Assembly: GCF_900197875.1 (NCBI RefSeq)
Contig: NZ_FZMO01000357.1
Location: forward strand, 1 to 38,132
Source of the DNA: Frankia canadensis
GTDB lineage: Bacteria > Actinomycetota > Actinomycetes > Frankiales > Frankiaceae
Direction: 5' to 3'
Length of the DNA: 38,132 bases
Numbering within the stretch: position 1 is the stretch's first letter; each line of letters starts with the position of its first letter. Positions 1-7,948 of the stretch are shown piece by piece. The notes below the pieces were generated by a model. It ran no database searches. It was given only the letters and a program-made list of their open reading frames with translations, and was not told the origin of the DNA. Made by a program: the position numbers and the translations under genes.

Positions 1-91
1 GGCGGAGGGCGTGGGATTCGAACCCACGAGAAGGTGTAACCCCTCTAGCGGTTTTCAAGACCGCCGCCATCGGCCACTAGGCGAGCCCTCC
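1..91 (-). tRNA. tRNA-Ser(UGA), 3' CCA end cut by the window edge
   Basis: Read on the minus strand, the 7-bp acceptor stem GGAGGGC pairs with GCCCTCC, followed by discriminator G and the first two C of CCA. The anticodon arm GCGGT-CTTGAAA-ACCGC places TGA at positions 34-36, which means serine. A long variable arm, expected for tRNA-Ser, lies between the anticodon arm and the T arm (GTGGG-TTCGAAT-CCCAC). The window starts inside the terminal CCA, so the last A, if encoded, is outside. Confidence 0.95.
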
Positions 92-251
92 CCACCCACG
101 GACCACGCCCGGCACCCCTGATCGCCGATCGGGGGGTTCCGCGCGCGGGCCGTATCACCGCCGTCTCCGGCTGGCCGCCTCCCAGTATCGCAGCTGGCGG
201 CGCGGTACCGGCGTGGGACGTCACCCATGGCAGGGACCGGTCAGAAAGTGG

Positions 252-740
252 TCAATGGTCGCCGACACGCGCCGGGCGGGGCCAGGCGTAGTCGTTCAGC
301 CGCTCGCACGCGATGTTGAAGCGGCCGAGGATCTCGGCCAGGCTCCGGCGGTCCTCGTCGCTCCAGTCCGCGAGGATCGTCGCCAGGCTCCCGACGACAA
401 CGCCGCGGTCGTCGTGTAGGCGGCGCAGGCCGTCCGGCGTGATCGCCAGCTTGCGGGCCACCCCGCCGTCCGGATCGGGAATGCGCTCGACGAGGCCCGC
501 CTGCAGCATCGCGGCCGTCTGCCGGTTGACGGTGGAGACGTCCAGGGCGAACGCGTCGGCCAGCTGGCCGATGCTCATCGGGCCCTCCACCTCGATCCGG
601 CTGAGCAGCAGGTAGGCCGAGCGGTCGAGAGTGCGCCCGCTGCGCTTGTAGGTCGACGATGGCAGGACGTGATGGCGGGCCAGCAGCATCAGCTCGCGCT
701 CGACGTCCTGTAGATCCTCGGGCACGACTGCCTCCGCCAC
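252..740 (-). CDS. MarR-family transcriptional regulator
   Basis: This is a 162-residue winged-helix regulator of the MarR type. The core RSAYLLLSRIEVEGPMSIGQ, followed by a recognition-helix region (DVSTVNRQTAAMLQAGLVER) and the wing (DPDGGVARKLAITPDGLRRL), is typical. MarR proteins bind as dimers to short palindromes and usually repress a neighbouring exporter until a ligand arrives. The gene is divergent from an MFS exporter at 931, which supports local control of that pump. The GTG at 740 is chosen because GGGAG lies 8 bases upstream. The open frame continues to 860, but that extension would run across the shared promoter region and has no family-like sequence. The ligand is unknown. Confidence 0.88.
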   Translation of the reverse strand: MAEAVVPEDLQDVERELMLLARHHVLPSSTYKRSGRTLDRSAYLLLSRIEVEGPMSIGQLADAFALDVSTVNRQTAAMLQAGLVERIPDPDGGVARKLAITPDGLRRLHDDRGVVVGSLATILADWSDEDRRSLAEILGRFNIACERLNDYAWPRPARVGDH

Positions 741-803
741 GCCTGGGGCTCCCACGCCCGCGTCTGATGGTGAGCTACGTCCCAGACTATGCGCAACCCG
801 CAC

Positions 804-837
804 GCATATGCACCCCCCACATAGCATGCATGATGCA
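804..837. promoter_or_regulatory. Candidate MarR operators in the divergent promoter region
   Basis: Two short palindromes lie between the divergent regulator and exporter starts: GCATATGC at 804-811 and TGCAT-G-ATGCA at 827-837. The second overlaps GCATGC at 824-829. This AT-richer stretch stands out from its surroundings. Binding by the neighbouring MarR protein is inference from position and symmetry only. Confidence 0.4.
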
Positions 838-930
838 CATCCGATCGCCGCCATGGCCACCGGCGATCACTCGTCCTCGTCGCGCACCCCGCCCTGCCGG
901 TGCACCCCGCCGGCGCTTCCGGAGGCCTTC

Positions 931-2436
931 ATGTCACACGCGTCCGCCGAGCCTCGTGATCGACGCAGGGCCGCCACCGCGACCGGACCGATCATCGGGG
1001 CCCTGGCGGTGGCCGGCATCGTGGTCTCGATCATGCAGACGCTCGTGGTGCCGCTCGTCGCCGACCTGCCGGAGCTGCTGGACGCCTCGGCCTCGAACAC
1101 CGCCTGGGTGGTGACCGCGGCCCTGCTCGGTGCCGCGGTGTCGACGCCGATCCTCGGCCGGCTGGGCGACATGTACGGCAAGAAGCGCATGATGCTGATC
1201 AGCCTCGGCATCCTCACGATCGGGTCGGTCCTGGGCGCGCTCACCAGCTCGCTGCTGGTCGTGATCGCCGCCCGGACGCTGCAGGGCCTGTCCCTCGGCC
1301 TGGTCCCGCTGGGCATCAGCGTGATGCGCGACGAGCTGCCGCCGGAGAAGCTGGGCTCCGCGCTCGGGCTGATGAGCTCCTCGCTCGGCATCGGCGGCGC
1401 GCTCGGCGTTCCGCTCGCCGCCGTCATCGCTCAGCAGTTCAACTGGCACGTGCTGTTCTGGGGGGCGGCCGGACTGGGTCTGCTGACGCTGGCGCTGGTC
1501 TGGCGGGTGATTCCGGAGTCGCCGGTGCGCGACACGGGCCACGGCCGCTTCGACTTCGTCGGCGCGGCAGGACTGTCCATCGGCGTCCTGGCGCTGCTGC
1601 TGGTCATCTCCAAGGGCAGCGACTGGGGCTGGCTCACCGGCCGGACGCTGGGGGTCGCGGCCGTCGGCGTCGTCGTCCTCGCCGCCTGGGGCGCCTGGGA
1701 GCTCCGCTCGCCGAGTCCCCTGGTCGACCTGCGGATCAGCGCCCGCCGGCAGGTGCTGATGACCAACCTGACGTCGGTCGCGATCGGTTTTGCGATGTAC
1801 GGCGTGTCGCTGGTGATCCCGCAGCTGATGCAGGCGCCGACGGGCACGGGCTACGGCTTCGGTCAGTCGATGGTCGTCGCCGGGCTGTGCTTCGCGCCGT
1901 TCGGCGTCGTGATGATGCTGGCCTCGCCGTTCACCGCCCGCGTCTCCAGCGCCTTCGGGCCGAAGACCAGTCTGATGCTCGGCGCGCTGACGATCGGGGT
2001 CAGCTACGGGCTCGGCGTGGTCCTCATCCATCACATCTGGCAGATCATCCTCGTGTCGTCGCTGGTCGGGCTGGGGATCGCACTGGCCTACTCGGCGATG
2101 CCGGCGCTGATCATGTCGGCGGTGCCGCCGACCGAGACGGCCGCGGCGAACGGGCTGAACACCCTTATGCGCTCGATCGGCACCTCCTCCTCGGCGGCGG
2201 TGGTCGGCGTCGTGCTCGCCCACATGACCACGACCTACCAGGGCAGCGCGGTGCCCTCCCTGGCAGGCTTCAAGACGACGTTCATCATCGGCGCGGCCGC
2301 GGCCGCGGTGGCGCTCGTGCTCGCCGCGTTCATCCCCGGCCGGCGGGCGTCGGCGCCGGTCGTCATCCCGCCGCAGCGGGACACGGCCCTCACCTCGGCG
2401 GAGAACACCGCCCAGGCGGACGCCGTCTCGCCCTGA
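931..2436 (+). CDS. MFS drug exporter, DHA2 (EmrB/QacA) type
   Basis: A 501-residue integral membrane protein with about 14 hydrophobic segments, the layout of the DHA2 family of proton-driven multidrug exporters. Motif A in the loop after helix 2 reads GRLGDMYGKKRM, and a helix-5 antiporter-like segment (SLGIGGALGVPLAA) is present. The ATG at 931 is preceded by GGAGG at 921-925 with a 5-base gap. The open frame extends upstream to 808, but that part is proline-rich and overlaps the operator region. The C-terminus is a short soluble tail. It is divergent from a MarR regulator that probably controls it. The substrate cannot be told from sequence; antibiotics, dyes or a self-made metabolite are all possible. 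Confidence 0.92.
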   Translation: MSHASAEPRDRRRAATATGPIIGALAVAGIVVSIMQTLVVPLVADLPELLDASASNTAWVVTAALLGAAVSTPILGRLGDMYGKKRMMLISLGILTIGSVLGALTSSLLVVIAARTLQGLSLGLVPLGISVMRDELPPEKLGSALGLMSSSLGIGGALGVPLAAVIAQQFNWHVLFWGAAGLGLLTLALVWRVIPESPVRDTGHGRFDFVGAAGLSIGVLALLLVISKGSDWGWLTGRTLGVAAVGVVVLAAWGAWELRSPSPLVDLRISARRQVLMTNLTSVAIGFAMYGVSLVIPQLMQAPTGTGYGFGQSMVVAGLCFAPFGVVMMLASPFTARVSSAFGPKTSLMLGALTIGVSYGLGVVLIHHIWQIILVSSLVGLGIALAYSAMPALIMSAVPPTETAAANGLNTLMRSIGTSSSAAVVGVVLAHMTTTYQGSAVPSLAGFKTTFIIGAAAAAVALVLAAFIPGRRASAPVVIPPQRDTALTSAENTAQADAVSP

Positions 2437-2500
2437 TCGGACCCGACACCTCCACCCACCCACCCGCCGGGGCCGGGGCGGGGTCCGGCCGCCGGCCGGT

Positions 2501-2977
2501 GTGACCGCTCAACCCACCGGGCATCCAGCCTGGGTGAGCGGCACACCGGACGACCAGCCCCGCACGCGGGACCGGACCCACCCCGAGCTCGACGACGCGA
2601 CCGTCGACGCCGTTGGGCGGCTCAGCGAGGCACTGGAGTGGGTCGAGCGCGCTCGCGGCGCGCTCTACGAGTTCCACCAGCTGTCCGGGCGGGCCGACCT
2701 CACCCTCAGCGCGGCGATCGGCGGGCTGGAGGACGCGGGCCACGCCCGGACCGCGGCGATGGTCCGCGGCCGGCTGCACGGGCGCAACGTGCTGGACGGC
2801 CGCTGGACCTTCCAGATCGTCGAGGAGTACGACGAGCTGTACTACCGGCCCTTCGCCGAGGTGGACGAGGAGGTCCGGCGGCGCCTCACCGGGGGCGAAC
2901 GCCACGTGCACGAGGCCCGGATGAAGGCCGGTGAGCGGGCCAGGGCCGGCCGCGACCTGTGGGGCCGGGGCGCCTGA
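2501..2977 (+). CDS. Conserved hypothetical actinobacterial protein
   Basis: A 158-residue soluble, charged protein that I cannot assign to a named family. It starts with a disordered polar stretch of about 30 residues. Mostly helical sequence follows (LSEALEWVERARGALYEFHQ), then a region rich in aromatic and acidic residues (FQIVEEYDELYYRPFAE) and a basic Arg/Glu-rich C-terminus. No signal peptide or membrane segment is visible. The GTG at 2501 has no clear ribosome site; GTG at 2534 is an alternative. The codon pattern is strongly G/C in third positions, as in the neighbours, which supports real coding. It follows the exporter on the same strand with a 64-bp gap and faces a degraded gene on the other strand. 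Confidence 0.65.
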   Translation: MTAQPTGHPAWVSGTPDDQPRTRDRTHPELDDATVDAVGRLSEALEWVERARGALYEFHQLSGRADLTLSAAIGGLEDAGHARTAAMVRGRLHGRNVLDGRWTFQIVEEYDELYYRPFAEVDEEVRRRLTGGERHVHEARMKAGERARAGRDLWGRGA

Positions 2978-3400
2978 CCGTCCACGGCCAGGGCCCGCAC
3001 GGCGTCGCCGAGACGTCCCCGCAGCTCCCGCAGGACGGCCAGGTGCTCGGTCCGCTCGACGACGTCGAGGGCGGCGACGGCCGCGTCCGGATCGCCCGCG
3101 GCGCACGCGGCCCGGATCCGCGCCAGCGCGCAGTGCCGCGCCGCGGCCAGGTCCCCGGCGTCGGCGGGGAGCGCACCCGCGGGGGCCCGTCGAAGTCGAC
3201 GAAGACCAGACGAAGACCAGCAGCACGAACGCGCCGAACCAGGCGAACAGGCCTAGCAGCAGCCGGCCGAACAGGTGATATCCGACGGCCAGCACCGCGG
3301 GCGCGACGATCGCGGCCCGGGCGGCGCTGCGCGGCAGGTACGGGTTGAGCGCGGCGATGTGCCCGCCAGCCGCCCACCGCGGGGCGCGGGCGAGCCGCGC
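2978..3400 (-). pseudogene. Remnant of a FUSC-family membrane protein
   Basis: Minus-strand reading gives LNPYLPRSAARAAIVAPAVL, then a hydrophobic stretch ending in FGAFVLLVFV, in one frame. VDFDGPP follows in a second frame. DAGDLAAARHCALARIRAAC, continuing to about VERTEHLAVLRELRGRLGDA, lies in a third. The order resembles the N-terminal helix pair and a cytoplasmic segment of FUSC (aromatic acid exporter-like) proteins, which normally run to several hundred residues. An 11-bp tandem duplication at 3199-3220 causes the first frame break. No start codon is available before GTG 3295, because the frame is closed upstream by the permease stop codon. The family call is from memory of the motif, so moderate. 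Confidence 0.5.
3199..3220. repeat. 11-bp perfect tandem duplication
   Basis: The unit acgaagaccag occurs twice back to back at 3199-3209 and 3210-3220. Removing one copy would let the membrane segment of the FUSC remnant run on as LLVFVDFDGPP, so the duplication is the likely cause of that frame break. Confidence 0.85.
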
Positions 3401-3409
3401 GGCGGTGGG

Positions 3410-4171
3410 TCAGGCGTCGCGCCGCTTCGCGAGGAAGCCGGCGACAACGAACAGGCCCACGCAGACCGCGGCGAAGTACACCAGCGATCCCCACGGCCCG
3501 AACGGCATGCCCGTGATCACGGCTGGCCCGTCGCTGGTCTCCGGCTGACCGGCGACGATGAAGTTGTTACCGACGGTGAAGGGCAGCCAGTGCTGGATGT
3601 TGTCGCCGATCGTCGGGATCGAGGGCAGCAGGTTCTCCAGCAGGAGCAGGTAGACGAGCTCGATCACGATCGCGCCGGCCGACTGCCGGACGATCAGGCC
3701 GACGGCGACGGCGAGGACCGCGGACAGCAGGTAGATCAGCCCGACGCCGAACACGTTGCGGTACTCCTGCGCGGTGTCGATCGCCAACGGCGCGTCCGGC
3801 TTGATGGCCTTGGCGACCGCCCACGACCCGACCGCGGTGATCTCGCCGACGATCCCCGCCACCAGCCCGACGACCGTGACCTTCGCGAGCAGCGCGGGGG
3901 TCCGGCGGGGCACCGCGAGGAACGTCGACCGGATCGTGCTGAACCTGTACTCGGTGGTGACGGCCAGCGTCGCCATCACCATCATCACCACGAGCCCGAA
4001 GTTGTAGGCGAACTGTGTGACGCTCGGCGTGAGGTCGTTGAGGTCCCGGGACTTGGTCGTCGCCGCGAAGACCGACGTGAGCCCCACGGTGAGAGCGGTC
4101 GCGAGAATCATGCACCACCACGGGGAGCGGGTGGAGAACAGCTTGATCCGTTCCACGGTGAGCAGCGTCAT
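3410..4171 (-). CDS. ABC-2 type transporter permease
   Basis: A 253-residue membrane protein with about six hydrophobic segments, the usual size of an ABC-2 permease half. After a short cytoplasmic start (MTLLTVERIKLFSTRSPWW) come one helix, a loop containing TEYRFSTIRSTFLAVPRR and four to five further helices; the protein ends in KRRDA. The TEYR...T.R.T.L..P.R loop is typical of actinobacterial ABC-2 permeases that work with a separate ATPase. The ATG overlaps the stop of the ATPase gene by 4 bp, so the two are translationally coupled. Two copies would pair with two ATPases. The substrate is unknown; lipids, peptides or antibiotics are common for this class. Confidence 0.88.
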   Translation of the reverse strand: MTLLTVERIKLFSTRSPWWCMILATALTVGLTSVFAATTKSRDLNDLTPSVTQFAYNFGLVVMMVMATLAVTTEYRFSTIRSTFLAVPRRTPALLAKVTVVGLVAGIVGEITAVGSWAVAKAIKPDAPLAIDTAQEYRNVFGVGLIYLLSAVLAVAVGLIVRQSAGAIVIELVYLLLLENLLPSIPTIGDNIQHWLPFTVGNNFIVAGQPETSDGPAVITGMPFGPWGSLVYFAAVCVGLFVVAGFLAKRRDA

Positions 4172-5214
4172 CGGGTGGTGCCTCCCTGCGTCGCCGGGTC
4201 GGTCTGGCCCGCGCCCGCCGGCGCCGCGAAGGGGCCCTCGCCCGGCTGGGCCGGCGCGCCCTGGGCCGGCGGCCGCACGGCGCCCGGGGTCCCGAGGCCG
4301 CCCGACTGGTACTCCACGTCACCTCCGGTCAGCTGGATGAACGCCTGCTCCAGCGACCCGCGCTGGGCGGACAGCTCGTGCAGCACCAGGCCGACCCGGC
4401 CGACAAGCTCGCCCACCTGCTCTGTCGTGCTGTTCGTGACCAGCAGCGCCGCCGGCCCGTCGTCCCCGGCCGGCAGGTCGCGTACGGCCAGACCCTGGCT
4501 GGTGAGCACGCCGTGCAGCCGCTGCATCTCCGGCCCGCGGACCCGCACCGACGACTCGGACGCGTTGTCGATGAACTCCCGGGTGCTGGTCTGCGCGATG
4601 AGCCGGCCCCGGCCGATGACGACGAGGTCCTGCGCGGTCAGCGCCATCTCGGAGAGCAGATGGCTGGAGACGAACACGGTGCGCCCCTCGCCCGCGAGGC
4701 GCTGCATGAACTGCCGGATCCAGAGGATCCCCTCCGGGTCGAGACCGTTGACAGGTTCGTCGAACAGCAGCACCGTGGGGTCGCCGAGCAGCGCGGTGGC
4801 GATGCCGAGCCGCTGCGACATGCCGAGCGAGAACCCGCCGGCCCGCTTGCCCGCCACCCCGGTGAGCCCGACGATCTCCAGCACCTCGTCGACCCGCCTG
4901 GGCGGGATCCGGTTGGACGCGGCGATCCAGCGCAGGTGCGACCGGGCGGAACGGTTGGGATGCACCCACTTCGCGTCCAGCAGCGCGCCGACCTGCCGCA
5001 GCGGGTGGCGCAGCTCGGCGTACCGCTGGCCGTTGATCCGTACCGTGCCGGCGCTCGGGCTGTCCAGCCCCAGGATCATCCGCATGGTCGTGGACTTTCC
5101 GGCGCCGTTCGGCCCCAGGAATCCCGTTACCCTGCCGGGCTGCACCGTGAAGGACAGGTCGTTGACGGCGACCGTACGTCCATAACGCTTGGTGAGCCCT
5201 TGTGCCTCGATCAT
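4168..5214 (-). CDS. ABC transporter ATP-binding protein
   Basis: A 348-residue cytoplasmic ATPase of the DrrA/CcmA-like exporter group. Walker A is GPNGAGKST (residues 34-42), the signature is FSLGMSQRL, Walker B runs into VLLFDEPVNGLDPEG and the switch histidine is in SSHLL. After the nucleotide-binding domain comes a regulatory C-terminal domain, then about 45 residues rich in Pro, Gly and Ala (APAQPGEGPFAAPAGAGQ) that look disordered. The ATG at 5214 has AAAGGAGG directly upstream (5218-5225), which fixes the start; the frame is open further to 5247. It is the first gene of a two-gene export operon with the permease at 3410. Confidence 0.93.
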   Translation of the reverse strand: MIEAQGLTKRYGRTVAVNDLSFTVQPGRVTGFLGPNGAGKSTTMRMILGLDSPSAGTVRINGQRYAELRHPLRQVGALLDAKWVHPNRSARSHLRWIAASNRIPPRRVDEVLEIVGLTGVAGKRAGGFSLGMSQRLGIATALLGDPTVLLFDEPVNGLDPEGILWIRQFMQRLAGEGRTVFVSSHLLSEMALTAQDLVVIGRGRLIAQTSTREFIDNASESSVRVRGPEMQRLHGVLTSQGLAVRDLPAGDDGPAALLVTNSTTEQVGELVGRVGLVLHELSAQRGSLEQAFIQLTGGDVEYQSGGLGTPGAVRPPAQGAPAQPGEGPFAAPAGAGQTDPATQGGTTR

Positions 5215-5228
5215 TCGCCTCCTTTCGA

Positions 5229-5244
5229 CATACGTCCCTGTATG
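5229..5244. promoter_or_regulatory. Inverted repeat before the ABC transporter operon
   Basis: CATAC (5229-5233) and GTATG (5240-5244) are inverted around a 6-base centre and sit 15 to 30 bases upstream of the ATPase start. It could be an operator or a short 5'-leader hairpin. The regulator is not encoded next to it. The rest of 5245-5584 shows no credible gene. Confidence 0.3.
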
Positions 5245-5584
5245 CACGCGGACGACCGGGTCCCTGCGAAAGCCAGTTCACGTCCGGGTCTCTTACCAGT
5301 AACCCGACGGACGTCCATCCGACCTTCCGCCCGCGCGACGCGGATCCCGCGCTCCACCACGCCGACGGCAACTCCCGGCGGCGGCCGGTACAACGCGTGA
5401 AACGGCATGGCCACGCATCCCCCACGAACCGCTCCGCCGGGGTTCATCGTCACGGATCCCCCACCCGGCAGGCCAGCCCCACGGCCGGCAGGACCATGTC
5501 GTCCTGGCGACAGCCAACCACCGCCCGCGCCGGCCGACCATCGGGCCAGCCCCCGGAATCAGCCGGGTGCCACCCGGCGGATAT

Positions 5585-6289
5585 TCACAACACCCGCCGC
5601 TCGGAGAGTATCTCCTCGGCCAGTTCGGATACCCGACGGCGCTCCCCGCGCGCGATCCGGCGCAGTTTCTCGAAGGCGGTTATCGGGTCGGTGCGCATCG
5701 TCGCCATGAGATAGCCGACCGCCCGCTCGATGGGCACCCGGTAGTCCAGCGCGTACTGCAGCTGGCGGGCGAGACGGTCGTTGCGGTCCGCGACCAGACC
5801 GACCAGCAGCAGATTCTCCAGCACGGCGCCGAAATGAACCATCGCGTCCCGTTCGCTGTCGGTCCACACCCGCGGCCGGTCGTCGGCGACGTTCAGCGTG
5901 CCGATCGGCCCGCCGCCGAGACGCACCGGCACGCCGAGGACCGCGCGCACTCCTCCCCGGGCAAGGATCGGCGTGACCCGCGGCCATCGCTCGTCGGCGG
6001 CGATGTCGTTCGAGACGACCACCTCGTCGATGATGAACGACTCGACGCACGGGCCCTCGCCGTACTCCTCCTGGGCGCGCTCAAGCAGAGCTCCCCTGCT
6101 GTCGGAGGCGGCGATGCTGCGCAGCGCGCGGTCCGCGTCGACCAGCAGCATGCCCGCGCCGGCCAGCCCGAAGATCTCGGTGACGGCCCGGACCACCTCG
6201 CCGACCAGCCTGCCGAGCTCGATCTCGCTGGGCGCCAGGTGATGCAGCCTGGTCAGGCTCGCGTCCAGCTTCGCCCTGTCGATCTCCAC
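5585..6289 (-). CDS. GAF-ANTAR domain regulator (putative antiterminator)
   Basis: A 234-residue cytoplasmic regulator with a GAF sensor domain (about 20-165, including GRLVGEVVRAVTEIFGLAGA and VRAVLGVPVRLGGGPIGTLN) followed by an ANTAR domain (about 175-230: LQYALDYRVPIERAVGYLMA, then ITAFEKLRRIARGERRRVSE). ANTAR domains bind paired RNA hairpins and prevent transcription termination; GAF domains sense small molecules or redox state. GTG 6289 is preceded by GGGAG at an 8-base gap. GTG 6346 is a possible longer start, and the frame is open to 6478, where it would overlap the upstream gene. It probably shares a transcript with the small gene at 6408. Targets cannot be named from this window. 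Confidence 0.85.
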   Translation of the reverse strand: MEIDRAKLDASLTRLHHLAPSEIELGRLVGEVVRAVTEIFGLAGAGMLLVDADRALRSIAASDSRGALLERAQEEYGEGPCVESFIIDEVVVSNDIAADERWPRVTPILARGGVRAVLGVPVRLGGGPIGTLNVADDRPRVWTDSERDAMVHFGAVLENLLLVGLVADRNDRLARQLQYALDYRVPIERAVGYLMATMRTDPITAFEKLRRIARGERRRVSELAEEILSERRVL

Positions 6290-6407
6290 GATGCCGCTCC
6301 CGCCGTGCCGCCCGTCAACCCGCGCCCGCCGCCCCTCCGCGCTCACATCCCATCCGACCGAACGCCGCCGCCGGACGCCAGCGGGACGCCAGCCGGACGC
6401 GGAGCGG

Positions 6408-6797
6408 CTAGGCCCGGGCACCGCCCGTGCCGGTATCGCCCGACTCCGAACGCTCCGGCCCCGGGCCGGCTTCGACACCCTCAGCCGGCGCCGGGCCGGC
6501 GTCGACGCCCGCGGGCCGGCGCGACCAACGGCGACGGCGAACCCCGACGTCCACCTGGCGGCGCACGGTCCCCTCGAGCGCCGCCGACCGCTCGGCCTCG
6601 ATCGAAGAGCTGATCATAGAAAGCAGGCGGGCCCGCTCATCCGTACTCATCCCCACCATCAGGCTCGCGACCAGCTCCGCATCGCCATCGATGGCGACGG
6701 CCGCAGCCTCGGTCGGCATCGGCGGGAGCGGCGCGCTGGCGCCGTCCCGGGTAGCGGGAATCGTCGCGGCAGGCTCGTCAGTACTGTCTGCGGGCAT
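6408..6797 (-). CDS. Small protein of unknown function upstream of the GAF-ANTAR gene
   Basis: A 129-residue protein that I do not recognise. Residues 1-35 are Ala/Pro-rich. A helical core, with LVASLMVGMSTDERARLLSM continuing into SSSIEAERSAALEGTVRRQ, covers about 40-82. A basic RRRRWSRR patch follows, and the tail is rich in Ala, Gly, Pro and Glu. The ATG at 6797 has GGAGAG six bases upstream, a good ribosome site. It lies 118 bp before the likely start of the GAF-ANTAR gene on the same strand, so a shared transcript and a linked role are possible. The core may be the only folded part. No signal peptide is visible. Confidence 0.6.
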   Translation of the reverse strand: MPADSTDEPAATIPATRDGASAPLPPMPTEAAAVAIDGDAELVASLMVGMSTDERARLLSMISSSIEAERSAALEGTVRRQVDVGVRRRRWSRRPAGVDAGPAPAEGVEAGPGPERSESGDTGTGGARA

Positions 6798-6894
6798 GCG
6801 TCACTCTCCGTGACTCGGCCGCAGACACAGGGCAGGCGAATTGATCGGTTGCCGCCCAGATTACCGCACCCGGGCAGGCCCGGTGGGTCCGTCG

Positions 6895-7761
6895 TCAGCC
6901 GTTGATCGCTTCGGCGAGCAGCGCCCACTGAGCGCGCGGCAGCTCGCCCGGGGTGTCGGTGAGCACCTGCACGGCGACGTGGTCGGCCCCGGCCTCGTGA
7001 TGCTCGGCGATGCGGGCGAGCACCGAGTCCAGGTCCCCCCAGGCGACGACGGCGTCGACGAGACGGTCCGAGCCCGCGCCAACGAGATCGTCGTCGGTGA
7101 ACCCGAGCCGGCGCAGGTTGTTCGTGTAGTTCGGCAGCCCGAGGTAGATGGACAGGGACTGGCGGGCGATGGCGCGGGCACGCTCGGCGTCGGTCTCCAG
7201 CACGACCTTCAGTTCGGGGGCGAGCAGCGGGCCCGGCCCCATGATCTCGCGGGCCTGGCGGGTGTGCTCGGGGGTGACCAGGTACGGCAGGGCACCCGCC
7301 GTCCGCTCGGCGGCGATCCGCAGCACCCGCGGACCGAGCGCGGCGAGCACGTGGTCCTCGCGAGGCACGCCGAGCTCGTCGAGCGTGTCCAGATAGTCGA
7401 GCAGCACCCGCACCGGCTTCTCCCAGCGCCGGCCCGTCATCTTCTCGACCGGGTCGCGATGCCCGACGCCGAAGCCGAGCAGCAGCCGGTCGGGGTGCGC
7501 CTTGGCGAGCATCGCGTAGTGGTCGGCGACGATGTCCGCCTTCTCCGTCCAGATGTTCAGAATGCTCGTGCCGACCGCGAGCCCTTCAGTGCCATCCAGG
7601 ATGGCCGCGGGGAGCTCCAGGTCCCCGCTCGCCGCACCGATCCACACCGTCGGGATACCCATCGCCGCCACCTCGACGGCGATCTCCGTCCGCGTCCGGA
7701 CATCGGTCGGCCACTGCCGCTGAGCTGCCCAGAGCCCGATCCTGCCGACTTCAAGTACCAC
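6895..7761 (-). CDS. LLM-class F420-dependent oxidoreductase
   Basis: A 288-residue enzyme of the luciferase-like monooxygenase superfamily. Markers are GRIGLWAAQRQWPTDVRTRT at the start, a strand rich in WIGAASGDLELP, then GTSILNIWTEKADIVADHYA, and PDRLLLGFGVGHRDPVEK. The shape, a TIM barrel of about 290 residues, matches the actinobacterial subfamily that uses coenzyme F420 rather than FMN. Such enzymes move hydride to or from small organic substrates, and the substrate here is unknown. GTG 7761 has GGAAGGGG upstream. A separate promoter is likely, as 187 bp separate it from the amidotransferase gene. F420 rather than flavin use is inferred from the subfamily, not from a residue I can point to. 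Confidence 0.85.
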   Translation of the reverse strand: MVLEVGRIGLWAAQRQWPTDVRTRTEIAVEVAAMGIPTVWIGAASGDLELPAAILDGTEGLAVGTSILNIWTEKADIVADHYAMLAKAHPDRLLLGFGVGHRDPVEKMTGRRWEKPVRVLLDYLDTLDELGVPREDHVLAALGPRVLRIAAERTAGALPYLVTPEHTRQAREIMGPGPLLAPELKVVLETDAERARAIARQSLSIYLGLPNYTNNLRRLGFTDDDLVGAGSDRLVDAVVAWGDLDSVLARIAEHHEAGADHVAVQVLTDTPGELPRAQWALLAEAING

Positions 7762-7879
7762 GACGAGCCCCTTCCGCGCAGGGAACTGCGACTGTCCGCA
7801 TCAACACCCCATCACATTTGCTACCCCGTGCACACGCCCACTATGTCCGCAGCTTTCGCCGACCCGGCACCTCGGGCCC

Positions 7880-7911
7880 GCCCGCGCGGCCACGCCGGGG
7901 AGCGCGCGGGC
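7880..7911 (-). terminator. Hairpin after the amidotransferase gene
   Basis: GCCCGCGCG (7880-7888) and CGCGCGGGC (7903-7911) are perfect 9-bp inverted arms with a 14-base loop. They lie 38 bases downstream of the amidotransferase stop. There is no T run, as is common in high-GC actinomycetes. Confidence 0.4.
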
Positions 7912-7948
7912 CATGGTCGTGCGGGCGGGGGCCACGCGGAGTGCGCGG

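Noticed and set aside
3275-5185. A 636-codon open frame on the plus strand opposite the ABC transporter genes
   Set aside because: Its translation is rich in Arg, Pro, His and Asp with no family pattern. The minus strand holds complete Walker motifs and membrane helices.
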